Source: Flavobacterium tiangeerense
GTDB taxonomy: Bacteria; Bacteroidota; Bacteroidia; Flavobacteriales; Flavobacteriaceae
Reading direction: 5' to 3'
Assembly: GCF_007830355.1 (NCBI RefSeq)
Contig: NZ_VLKO01000001.1
Coordinates: 62,001 to 126,000 of the forward strand
Length of the DNA stretch: 64,000 bases
A model generated the notes under the pieces. The model did not search any database, was not told where the DNA came from, and saw nothing but the letters and a program-made list of their open reading frames with translations. This document shows, piece after piece, positions 51,690-60,291 of this stretch. Numbering within the stretch: position 1 is the stretch's first letter; each line of letters opens with the position of its first letter. The position numbers and the translations under genes are program-made.

Positions 51690-53275
51690 AAGTTGACTAT
51701 TTCTAGTAAAGCTTCTTCGCTTAAAATACCATCTTTAACATATTCGTTTAGCAATGGTTTTATTTCAAATTCTAGTTTTAATTCCAGTTGTTTTTCAGTT
51801 TCTACTAAAAAATAACTATGACCTAATTGAACATCTTTAGATTTAAAATCAGATTGCAGATAAACGGTTTTCGATTTATCTTCATTGAATAATGCGGCTA
51901 CTTTATGGTACAAACCTTTTGCCTTAGCATGTAAAACAGGGTCAATAACTACATCATCAATAGCTTGATCTGTAGGCAACACATCCACAAACGCAAAACG
52001 TCTCTTTATAGCATAATCAATATGACCCACACTTCGATCAGCGGTGTTCATGGTGCCGATGATGTATAGATTATCAGGTAAAACAATTTCTCGTTTTCCT
52101 TCATACTCGTACATACTTTCTACTGGTTCATTTCTATATTCTAAAGCATAAATTAATTCTCCTAAAACAGAAGGAAGGTTGGCTCTATTTATTTCATCAA
52201 TGATTAATACATAATTTTTTAGAATTGTCTTATCATTGGTAAGTGTATACTTTTGTTTTTCAAAAAACATGCGCAATAATGCCAAATAATACGTAAATCT
52301 ATAATGAGCATGAACAGATATATTTATAGGAATTTGGTTCTCATCTTTATTTAATCTTTCATTAATAACGGCTTTAATAATTACTTTGAAATCTTTAAAA
52401 TTAATCCTAGATGAATTAGCCCAATCTTTACCGTATCTAAAACAATCATTGTCAACTTTGAAAATACTAATTGTTCCCGATATGACTACATTTTCCTCTT
52501 CAATTTTAGCTTTAAACTCTTCAAAATTATCGTCAATCCATTTGTCTTGTAAAGCATCTTTATTATTATCTTGGCTTAATAAAAAATTTTCATTTGCTTT
52601 CTCTGCAAACTCAGCAAGAATTTTATTTTCCGTTTTAAATAAAACGCCTTCACCATCTTCATTTGGTACAGAAACGATACCTCTCACAAAGTCTTCATAG
52701 GTGTATGATGGATGAAATTGTATTAATTTAAATTGCCCGTTATTATTTAAATCCTGTACATTTTCTAAACCTAGCATTTCAACAGCTATATCTTTAGCTG
52801 TTTTTGTCTTTCCAGTTCCCGGAGGTCCTTGAAGAATGATTTGTTTTTTATATTTAAGTAATTCAATTTGTTGATTTAAATTTTCGCTTAGCATATACTT
52901 TGACATGAGAGATTTTGTAATTTGATGAATTTCTTGTTTGTGGATTTGGCATATTCCATCTTGAGTTTTAAATAAAAAATAGTCTTCTGGTTTAAGCTCA
53001 ATCCATTTAGATTTCGCGTAAAGTGTTTCATTATTGTAACTAATTCTATATTCATCAAATGAATCTTTTAATTCAGGGTTATTAGTGACTGGTTGACAAT
53101 CTTCTAAGAGTATTGTAATAGCTTTTACAGTATGTCCATTAGTTATTAGTATCACTGAATTTTTTTTAGGATTGCAATCACTGATATGACTTAAAGAAAT
53201 GTTTTTGCCTTTAATCATTTCATAAAAGTCTGGAGCTCCTTTGCCCCAAATACACCCTAGTTTATATATTGTCAT
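51686..53275 (-). CDS. mcrB: McrB-type GTPase/AAA+ restriction subunit
   Basis: A 529-residue AAA+ motor of a type IV-like restriction system. Walker A GPPGTGKT is at residues 150-157; FIQFHPSYTYEDFVRG-like (LIQFHPSYTYEDFVRG), VLIIDEINRANLPSVLGELIYALE and IGTMNTADRSVGHIDYAIKRRF follow, as in McrB. The N-terminal ~130 residues are a separate head (EVE-like in look: IWGKGAPDFYEMIKGKNISL), expected to read the target DNA; it differs from the E. coli head, so the modification recognised cannot be told. It starts 2 bases after the lipase gene. Confidence 0.88.
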   Translation of the reverse strand: MTIYKLGCIWGKGAPDFYEMIKGKNISLSHISDCNPKKNSVILITNGHTVKAITILLEDCQPVTNNPELKDSFDEYRISYNNETLYAKSKWIELKPEDYFLFKTQDGICQIHKQEIHQITKSLMSKYMLSENLNQQIELLKYKKQIILQGPPGTGKTKTAKDIAVEMLGLENVQDLNNNGQFKLIQFHPSYTYEDFVRGIVSVPNEDGEGVLFKTENKILAEFAEKANENFLLSQDNNKDALQDKWIDDNFEEFKAKIEEENVVISGTISIFKVDNDCFRYGKDWANSSRINFKDFKVIIKAVINERLNKDENQIPINISVHAHYRFTYYLALLRMFFEKQKYTLTNDKTILKNYVLIIDEINRANLPSVLGELIYALEYRNEPVESMYEYEGKREIVLPDNLYIIGTMNTADRSVGHIDYAIKRRFAFVDVLPTDQAIDDVVIDPVLHAKAKGLYHKVAALFNEDKSKTVYLQSDFKSKDVQLGHSYFLVETEKQLELKLEFEIKPLLNEYVKDGILSEEALLEIVNL

Positions 53276-53277
53276 TT

Positions 53278-54072
53278 TTATTTTTTTTCTAATTCTTTTA
53301 AGTTTGCCATGTAACTCTTCATATCATGGTCATTTATGAAATTTTTCATTGGTAATTTTAGAGCGTAAAATAATCTAAGAAGCCAACTTTTATTGTCCTT
53401 TATTTCATTTTTTCTTATCCAAAGTTCTTGGCCAATATGGTAATAAAATAGTGGAGGAGTAAAAGGAACAACATCAGAGCCATTAATAATACGTATCGTT
53501 TTTTTGTTTAGTTCTTCATAGAATGTTTTAAATCTTTTTAAACCAACAGCTGGTGCTCCAAAAAGGACTACTTCATGTAATTGTTCGGCAACTACAATTG
53601 GCATTTTTGCTCTTAACTTTACAGAAAATAAAGTTGCTAAAGCCCCCCCTAGGGAATGTCCAGTAATAACTATTTTTCTATTGGTAATCAAATCTAAATC
53701 ATTTATATGTTTCAATACGGCATCAAAACTATTAAGTTTTGTTGTTTTATCTGCATAATATAGTGTTCTTTGAAAACCTCTATGAACTTTTATTTTTTTT
53801 GAATTCATTTCACAGTTTTTCAGCAAAACAGGAAACATTTTAAGATTTGAAACCCACCAGTCTATACTTTCTCTCGTACCTCTAAAAGCAAGAACTAACG
53901 TTTCATCATTCCAAAATAATCTGCAAAAACCTCTACCGTAAGAACCGTGAACAATCTTTTGTCCTGACATTTTTTTACCGTTGTACGACAAGAGGTCTTG
54001 TCTAACGGGACTTCCATAAACAGCTTTACACATTTTTGCTAATTCAAAATATCTCTTGTAATCTGTAACCAT
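53278..54072 (-). CDS. Class 3 lipase-family hydrolase
   Basis: A 264-residue alpha/beta hydrolase of the fungal-lipase-like class 3 family. The nucleophile motif GHSLGGA is at 138-144 (Ser140); Asp200 (NGSDVVPFTPP), a YYHIGQE stretch at 210-216, and His249 (NDHDMKSY) complete the likely triad. There is no signal peptide, so it acts in the cytoplasm, probably on membrane lipids. It is 12 bases after the retron RT and 2 bases before mcrB. Cytoplasmic lipases and phospholipases are common abortive-infection effectors, so it may be an effector of the retron or of McrBC. Confidence 0.85.
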   Translation of the reverse strand: MVTDYKRYFELAKMCKAVYGSPVRQDLLSYNGKKMSGQKIVHGSYGRGFCRLFWNDETLVLAFRGTRESIDWWVSNLKMFPVLLKNCEMNSKKIKVHRGFQRTLYYADKTTKLNSFDAVLKHINDLDLITNRKIVITGHSLGGALATLFSVKLRAKMPIVVAEQLHEVVLFGAPAVGLKRFKTFYEELNKKTIRIINGSDVVPFTPPLFYYHIGQELWIRKNEIKDNKSWLLRLFYALKLPMKNFINDHDMKSYMANLKELEKK

Positions 54073-54084
54073 AATTTAAATTAT

Positions 54085-55224
54085 TTAAACGTACCAGTTT
54101 ATTTTATTAAAATCTTCAAGCATTTTTTTACTTGCTTTTTCATTTATTGATTTTATGAAACACATATGGCCATACAACCAGTTATGAAATTTGATGTTGT
54201 TATATTTTGGAAATTCTTCTTTTCGCCTTTCTAAATGACTATTTACGCCATACTTTCTACAATAATAGATATGTTCTGTAATTGTCTTTCTATATTCCTT
54301 AGACACGTTTGTTCCATTGCTTGTTGTCAATCCTGTTACATATTGTTTGCAACCTCTTTTCATGTATTTTGTTTTTTTACTATTAATAAAAAAACCTTCG
54401 TCAGAAATAATTGTAGTAATCAATTTTAAAGAGGGTAATTTTCCGCCGTTTTTAATTGAGAAAGTTAAATCATCTGCATATCTAGAATAACGGAAATTTA
54501 GTTTTCTTGACAAAGCTTCAAATCGATAATCCATTTTAGTAGCCAAAATATTAGAAATGGCTGGACTCGTAGGAGCTCCTTGCGGTAATATTGGTGGTTT
54601 ATTATCTACTAATTCATTTAGGATTTCTTTTGAATTTTCATCGAAATCTTTCCAATAACTTTCTCTATGTTTTGCTGTTGTAATTTTTGCAAATGAGTAA
54701 GCTAAATTACTAACATAGCCTAATGATTTAAAAACGCTACAAACTCTTTTTTCAGTAATAGTGTCATAAAATTTTAGCAAATCAACTTTTAGAATAACTT
54801 CAGAATTTTCATGAACCTTTGCATTATCTTTGATAGAAATGCCTTTTCTAAAGCCTTTACAACTATCTGCTAAAACATATTTACTTAAAATGTTTACTAA
54901 AATCCATTTTTGTATGTATTTTAAATCTTTAGCAGGAGCCATTATCTCCCTGAATTTACCGTCACGTTTTTTTAATTTGAAGTAATTGTATCTCTTGTAT
55001 TTATGCTCATACTCATAATTGATATCCCATTTCCCATCTCCAATCAAGTTTCGGAGATAAACTGATTGAATCCCTATTTGTATGGCTAAATGTTCTAATG
55101 AAAAAATTACAGGTAATTCTTTTTCTTCTAGGGCTTTACCATAAGATAAACAAGCATCAATAAATTCTAGTGATTTATTTTGCTCCCTAGCTTGTATAAT
55201 AAATTGTTCGAATGGAAATGACAT
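54085..55224 (-). CDS. Retron reverse transcriptase
   Basis: A 379-residue reverse transcriptase. Family marks: NAKVH at 134-138 (the NAxxH motif specific to retron RTs), DLLKFYDTI (catalytic Asp148), PQGAPTSP at 214-221, YADD at 249-252, and YVTGL (VTG at 296-298), the second retron mark. It reverse-transcribes the adjacent ncRNA (55240-55444) into a branched RNA-DNA molecule. The gene follows the ncRNA by about 16 bases and precedes the lipase by 12. In known defence retrons the RT and its msDNA hold a toxic effector in check until phage infection. Confidence 0.95.
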   Translation of the reverse strand: MSFPFEQFIIQAREQNKSLEFIDACLSYGKALEEKELPVIFSLEHLAIQIGIQSVYLRNLIGDGKWDINYEYEHKYKRYNYFKLKKRDGKFREIMAPAKDLKYIQKWILVNILSKYVLADSCKGFRKGISIKDNAKVHENSEVILKVDLLKFYDTITEKRVCSVFKSLGYVSNLAYSFAKITTAKHRESYWKDFDENSKEILNELVDNKPPILPQGAPTSPAISNILATKMDYRFEALSRKLNFRYSRYADDLTFSIKNGGKLPSLKLITTIISDEGFFINSKKTKYMKRGCKQYVTGLTTSNGTNVSKEYRKTITEHIYYCRKYGVNSHLERRKEEFPKYNNIKFHNWLYGHMCFIKSINEKASKKMLEDFNKINWYV

Positions 55225-55239
55225 AATAAATTGTTACTC

Positions 55240-55444
55240 TTTTATGAATGTTAAATAAATATTCTTAAAAATAAGGTTAAGAAAATAAATTGAGATTAAC
55301 CTCTTTATATTCTATACCACTATTCTCAATTTATTTTCTTAACCTTATTCTTGATAACATATTGATTATATTATCAAGTAGCTTTATTAGTTCTCGATGA
55401 ACTACACCGAGAAAACCTTATAAGGGTTATTTGCTAACAAAAAA
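55240..55444 (-). ncRNA. Retron msr-msd RNA
   Basis: Read on the minus strand: a1 TGTTAGCAAATAA near the 5' end, with a2 TTATTTAACA near the 3' end pairing around a bulged AGC that fits the branching G. Then two msr hairpins (TTCTCG/CGAGAA and CTTGATAA/TTATCAAG). Then an msd stem of 26 perfect pairs (arms 55270-55295 and 55324-55349) with a 28-base loop. It lies between the PRTase stop and the RT start, the normal retron position. Confidence 0.85.
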
Positions 55445-56725
55445 CTATGTCAGTCCATTGAACATTGTGGGTAAATATAAGACATCTTTTACTTCTAAAT
55501 TTTCTTTAGTTTCTTTTCTGAAATTTTCTTTTTGAGTTTTTCTTTTTAATTCTTTCAAAAATTGAATTCCTTTAGTATTTAAATCATAATGGGTATTTAT
55601 AAAACCTAATTTTTTGCCCTCAATATAAATTTTCTTCAACTCTAATCTAGTTAATCCAAGTAAATGACAAATAATTAAATTATCATATCCTTGATTTTTT
55701 AAAGTCAATAAAGCTATTACTGAATGATTTAGTTTTGAATTGTATTTTATTTTTCTAACAAATTTATCATCCTTCTTTTCGATTATAGATTTTCCAGAAT
55801 ATAAATCAATCTTCAGCCGGTTACAAATCCCAATGTAAAATGCAATGTCTTGTTTAAATTCACGAGCTTCTCTCATTCTAATGTTCGCCATTCTGGGAAA
55901 CAATGGAGTCCAATTTTTGTTTGCACCCCATATTATTGATAATGTATTGTTTGGCGTACAATGAAAATATGATATCAAAGATTGACTATTATCAAATCCG
56001 TATGGAAAAACATAAGGGTAAGGTCCTACTTTTAAAGTGTTACCATGTTTTAATGCCATTTTTTCAATATGGCTTAAATTACCAAAAACGTTAAGTGGAG
56101 ACAATGTTGAGTCAAAAATTTTATTCCTTTCTTCAGAAATAATTTTTATTTGAGGGTAACGATCTAAAATGTGTTTTTTTCCTTCAACCATTATTATGGA
56201 AGAGAGTATATATATGTTTTCAATATTATTAGTAGTTAACCACTGTTGGATATTATTAGGTTTTGAAAATTCTTTGCAAAATGTTTTACCACTACCTATA
56301 AAATCATCAAGGAAAATTATATGATTAAATGATGTTGGATTTTCTACGTTCTCATAATCATGAGTCAAAACAATATCATTTTCCCTTTTTTTAAACGCAT
56401 TAGTATTTTTTAGAGGATAGGTAACCAATGTTCCGCTTTTCCCTACTTTTCCATATGGGAATATTATTATTTTATCTCCAAGAGGAATTACTTTTAAAAG
56501 TTCATTTAACAAATCATTAAGTCGGAACATAAACTCATTAAAGGGAACATATTCGTAAACACTCAATAAATCAATAGCCAAATCTACTTCGTCTTTATCA
56601 AAGTTCTCTAGCCAACGAATTATTTTTGTTGGTAAAACGGAATGCTTTAAACGAAGTAATAAATGTTCTACCTTGCGTAATGTCTTTTTATCTAATGTAA
56701 AATCATGTTTTCTTTGTATCTCCAT
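55445..56725 (-). CDS. Retron effector: phosphoribosyltransferase-like with winged helix
   Basis: A 426-residue protein. The PRPP-binding loop of type I phosphoribosyltransferases is at 138-148 (FLDDFIGSGKT). A YGKVGKSGTLV block and a conserved IIWGANKNWTPLFPR stretch follow. The C-terminal ~100 residues are a winged-helix domain (NHSVIALLTLKNQGYDNLIICHLLGLTRLELKKIYIEG). PRTase and winged-helix proteins are the effector pair of type III retrons in the published classification as I recall it; here both parts are fused. It starts 2 bases after hsdS, so it is expressed from the restriction operon. Substrate unknown. Confidence 0.85.
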   Translation of the reverse strand: MEIQRKHDFTLDKKTLRKVEHLLLRLKHSVLPTKIIRWLENFDKDEVDLAIDLLSVYEYVPFNEFMFRLNDLLNELLKVIPLGDKIIIFPYGKVGKSGTLVTYPLKNTNAFKKRENDIVLTHDYENVENPTSFNHIIFLDDFIGSGKTFCKEFSKPNNIQQWLTTNNIENIYILSSIIMVEGKKHILDRYPQIKIISEERNKIFDSTLSPLNVFGNLSHIEKMALKHGNTLKVGPYPYVFPYGFDNSQSLISYFHCTPNNTLSIIWGANKNWTPLFPRMANIRMREAREFKQDIAFYIGICNRLKIDLYSGKSIIEKKDDKFVRKIKYNSKLNHSVIALLTLKNQGYDNLIICHLLGLTRLELKKIYIEGKKLGFINTHYDLNTKGIQFLKELKRKTQKENFRKETKENLEVKDVLYLPTMFNGLT

Positions 56726-56727
56726 AC

Positions 56728-57876
56728 CTATTCAACTTCTGTATTTCTTTTCAACTCCCCCTTAAATGCCTTCTGACTCAAAACTCCATACATATTCTCT
56801 AATTCTTTCACACTAGCTATATATTCACCTTTCAATGTCTCTACTTTTTCTACTAATGCAGCAAATTGGTTTTGGAGTTCGATAGGGGGATTTGGTATTT
56901 TTAAGCTTTTAAGTTTAACCATTGAAATATTTGGCATCGATCCAGCAGCACCATTAGCTAAACTTCGTACTTGTTTAGAAAAAGATTCATTGTTAAATAG
57001 ATGCCATAAATATAAACCAGATATTTTTAAAGGATGATAACTAATTTTAAAAATTGTATCTGGCAATAATAATTTCTGATAGTCTTTAAAAACAAATGCA
57101 GTTGCACCTACTAACTCAAAAGTATTCTTTCTAGAAAACAATAAATCTCCTTTTTTTGGTATTAATTCTTTCTTTATAACAGTTTCAGGATAACAAGCTT
57201 TGTTTTTTGTAGGATCAAATTTCTTATTTGAAACGCAACTTAATTTTAATACAGCCCATTCCTTCTCTGATTCTCTAGGTCTAGTATCGCATAGTGGACT
57301 CCAACCACTATCAATTGATGAAATGACGTCACTTAATTTAGTGTTCCATTTGGAATAATTTTTAAATTCATCCCCAAACATCTCCAAAAAAGTACTCTTC
57401 AACAATTCATCTAAAAGAGAAATACTTTCTTTACGTTGTGTGATTAAGTTTTCTGATTGAGTAAGTATTTCTGCAATACGAATTTGATCTTGTAAAGGTG
57501 GAAGTGATATTTTAATTTTACTTAATCCTTCTCTTGTGATTTGTGGCTGGGCAGAGCCTGTAATGACATCTTTAAAGCCTCTATTAAATAAAGCGTAATA
57601 CAAATATTTTATATTAACATTATCACTCAAATCATCCAATGCCATAGCATTTGAATTTATATATGATTTTGGTCTTGTTATATGAAGACTTCCACAAGTT
57701 GCTCCACGGCATGTAATTGCAAGTGTTGGATATTCATGGTTGTATTCAGCATATTTTCCAATTATACCATTCGCTCCATAAACAAAATAACCTTCCTCGG
57801 TTAATTCCGAAGATGGCAAGTTTTTCCATTGTTTTGGTTTGGAAATATCTAAAAGCTTGACTATTTTAAAACTCAT
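56728..57876 (-). CDS. hsdS: Type I restriction-modification specificity subunit
   Basis: The 382-residue DNA-recognition subunit. It has two target-recognition domains (about 5-130 and 185-330), each followed by a conserved helical spacer (LPPLQDQIRIAEILTQSENLITQRKESISLLDELLKSTFLEMFG and IPNPPIELQNQFAALVEKVETLKGEY). Each domain reads one half of a bipartite site. It overlaps hsdM by one base (TAATG), and the PRTase gene begins 2 bases on. No inverted repeats or second hsdS that would allow phase variation are seen. Confidence 0.93.
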   Translation of the reverse strand: MSFKIVKLLDISKPKQWKNLPSSELTEEGYFVYGANGIIGKYAEYNHEYPTLAITCRGATCGSLHITRPKSYINSNAMALDDLSDNVNIKYLYYALFNRGFKDVITGSAQPQITREGLSKIKISLPPLQDQIRIAEILTQSENLITQRKESISLLDELLKSTFLEMFGDEFKNYSKWNTKLSDVISSIDSGWSPLCDTRPRESEKEWAVLKLSCVSNKKFDPTKNKACYPETVIKKELIPKKGDLLFSRKNTFELVGATAFVFKDYQKLLLPDTIFKISYHPLKISGLYLWHLFNNESFSKQVRSLANGAAGSMPNISMVKLKSLKIPNPPIELQNQFAALVEKVETLKGEYIASVKELENMYGVLSQKAFKGELKRNTEVE

Positions 57877-59543
57877 TACACTAATTCTTTAAGTTCACTA
57901 ATCCCTTTCAAAATAGTAGCTTCAATACTTTCCAACTTTTCAAAAATAACTTTTGGGTTTTCATAGCTTACTTCTTCGTATACTTCTTTTTTGTATTTAC
58001 TCAAGTTTAAATCATAGCCATTTTCCACAATTTCTTTTTTTGGTATAGCAAAGAAAAAGCCTTCTCTTTCGGCTTCTGTACTTGCTTTTGTAGTTCTACT
58101 GTGGTATTGCGTAATAATATCTTGTAAATCGCTATTGTCAATTTTGTTGCGTTTGTCGTCTAGCGTGTAACCATCGTTTTGCATTTCATAAAACCAAACG
58201 GTGTCGGTTTCACTTCCTTTGGTAAATAATAAAACAGCTGTACTAACTCCTGCATAAGGCTTAAAAACACCGCTTGGCATGGTTATTACGGCTTTTAACT
58301 CGCTTTTTTCCACCATAATTTTACGGCATTCTACAAAGGCTTTTCCACTACCAAATAAAACTCCTTGAGGCACCACTACAGCTGCTGTTCCTCCCATTTT
58401 TAGCATGGTGTAAATGCGTTCAATAAAAAGCAGTTCGGTTTTGGTAGTGCCTAGTTTTAGACTTTCATTAATGTCGCCTTTGTCAATATTTCCCGTAAAG
58501 GGTGGGTTGGCAAGGATAATGTCAAATTGTGCGTCTTCATTATACGATTTGCTCAAGGTATCTTTGTAGTCAATATTGGGTTGGTCAATACCGTGCATCA
58601 TCAGGTTCATTAAACCCAAACGCACCATGGTGGTATCAATGTCATAGCCAAACAAAGATTCTTCTACAATATGTTTTAAATTTTCATTCAAGGTTGCCGA
58701 GACCGTGGCACGCATAAAACCATCTTCGTCTGGAGCAATTGCTTCACTATTTTCTTTTTTAACCAAATCGGTCAGGATGTATTGGTAAGCACCCAAAAGG
58801 AAACCAGCTGTACCGCAAGCTGGGTCGGCAATGCGTTGTCCTAATTGCGGTTGTACCAAATCATTCATTAATTTTATGATATGTCGAGGCGTTCTAAACT
58901 GTCCGTTTTTACCCGCACTAGCAATGGCGCCCAACAGCATTTCATACACATCTCCTTGTATGTCCTGAAAAGCATGACCGCCATCAACCGCATCTTTTTC
59001 TATTTCTACAAAAATCTCTTCAATGATTTTAATAGCTTCAACTAATAAAGAAGGCTTCGGCATAATAAAAACGGCATTGGCCATGGCATGCGTAAACTTA
59101 GAACCGCCTTCAAAAGCTTTTAAAAAAGGAAACACTTTGGTTTGTACGTGAAGCAACATTGCCTCAGCAGGCATGCGCTTGAAGTTTTTCCAACGCAAGT
59201 CTTGTTTGTCTACTTCCTCGTTACTACCAGTGACTTTATACATGCCCACAAATTTTGAGGTGTAGGATTCTCCGGTAAATTCGGCATCACGTTCGCGTTT
59301 GGCTTCTAAATCGTCCATTTGTTTCATAAAAAGCAAATAGGTAATTTGTTCGATGGCAGTAAGCGGGTTGCTGATACCACCACTCCAGAAGTTGTTCCAA
59401 AGTCGGTCAATAAGAGATTTTAATGCGGAATTGTTTTGTAACATGGTATTATTTAAGTTTTTTAATATTTTATTCCCAAGAAGCGAATTCATTTGAGAAA
59501 TCGCCATTTTGTTTAATTGAATTAGTCGCTCTTTTTGTTCCAA
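57876..59543 (-). CDS. hsdM: Type I restriction-modification methyltransferase subunit
   Basis: A 555-residue N6-adenine methyltransferase. It has an N-terminal helical HsdM_N domain (about 40-180), the AdoMet motif DPACGTAGF (240-248), and the catalytic NPPF at 346-349 (DIILANPPFTG). It methylates the host site and, with HsdS and HsdR, forms the restriction complex. It follows the KilA-N gene by 3 bases. Length and motifs are complete, so it is likely active. Confidence 0.96.
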   Translation of the reverse strand: MEQKERLIQLNKMAISQMNSLLGNKILKNLNNTMLQNNSALKSLIDRLWNNFWSGGISNPLTAIEQITYLLFMKQMDDLEAKRERDAEFTGESYTSKFVGMYKVTGSNEEVDKQDLRWKNFKRMPAEAMLLHVQTKVFPFLKAFEGGSKFTHAMANAVFIMPKPSLLVEAIKIIEEIFVEIEKDAVDGGHAFQDIQGDVYEMLLGAIASAGKNGQFRTPRHIIKLMNDLVQPQLGQRIADPACGTAGFLLGAYQYILTDLVKKENSEAIAPDEDGFMRATVSATLNENLKHIVEESLFGYDIDTTMVRLGLMNLMMHGIDQPNIDYKDTLSKSYNEDAQFDIILANPPFTGNIDKGDINESLKLGTTKTELLFIERIYTMLKMGGTAAVVVPQGVLFGSGKAFVECRKIMVEKSELKAVITMPSGVFKPYAGVSTAVLLFTKGSETDTVWFYEMQNDGYTLDDKRNKIDNSDLQDIITQYHSRTTKASTEAEREGFFFAIPKKEIVENGYDLNLSKYKKEVYEEVSYENPKVIFEKLESIEATILKGISELKELV

Positions 59544-59546
59544 TCC

Positions 59547-60263
59547 TTAATGGATTAAAACGTTATTTATACTTTCCATATTAGAAAGTACGACAAGTTG
59601 CTCAATAGTAGCTTGATCACGAATGTTTCCGTCTGTATCTTGGTTTGTGTCGCGCCATTCTTTTGCGGTGATCCCAAACAAGGCCACATTAAGCAAATCG
59701 GCTTCAGAGGCATAAAGACCATTTATTTGTTGTTTAGATAGTTCTTTTGGTACTAGAATTTCTTTGATAGCATCGGTGTGAATTTGATAATTTACTTTGG
59801 CTAGAGTGCGTTGGAGATTCCAGTTTAGTTGGAGTCTATCATTTTCAACATCTTTTAGGCGTTGAAATTCTTTGATTAAATAAATCTTAAATTCTGGACT
59901 AATCCACATTCCAAATTCAAATGCTATGTCAGAATGCGCATAAGTACCTCCATATCTGCCCGTTGTAGCTTTAAGTCCAATGGCGTTGGTTTTCGCTACC
60001 CAATCTTTAACACTTAACTTATAGCTATTCAAACCAGCTTGACTTTTAATTATGGCAAATTCGCCATAATTAAAATCTGGATTATAAACACTTTCCCAAA
60101 TTCCTAAATATTCGATAGTATTTCTGTTTCTTAACCAATCTGAAATAAAAAAGTCACCATCTTTGGCTTTAATCATATCAGTAAGCGATATAAATTCACT
60201 GTTTCCATTTTGTAAAATAGTTATTGAAGCTCCTTTTACATTGATTGTTTTACTTTTCGCCAT
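59547..60263 (-). CDS. KilA-N domain protein within the hsd operon
   Basis: A 238-residue protein. Residues 1-110 match the KilA-N domain, a DNA-binding module common in phages and large DNA viruses (FISLTDMIKAKDGDFFISDWLRNRNTIEYLGIWE, KTNAIGLKATTGRYGGTYAHSDIAFEFGMWISPEFKIYLIKEFQRL). The rest is a conserved helical tail. It lies between hsdR (29 bases) and hsdM (3 bases). Such proteins are often seen in type I loci; it may regulate the operon or keep the nuclease in check, but this is not known. Confidence 0.88.
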   Translation of the reverse strand: MAKSKTINVKGASITILQNGNSEFISLTDMIKAKDGDFFISDWLRNRNTIEYLGIWESVYNPDFNYGEFAIIKSQAGLNSYKLSVKDWVAKTNAIGLKATTGRYGGTYAHSDIAFEFGMWISPEFKIYLIKEFQRLKDVENDRLQLNWNLQRTLAKVNYQIHTDAIKEILVPKELSKQQINGLYASEADLLNVALFGITAKEWRDTNQDTDGNIRDQATIEQLVVLSNMESINNVLIH

Positions 60264-60291
60264 TTTCTATTATATAAATTAAGTGCCTTAT

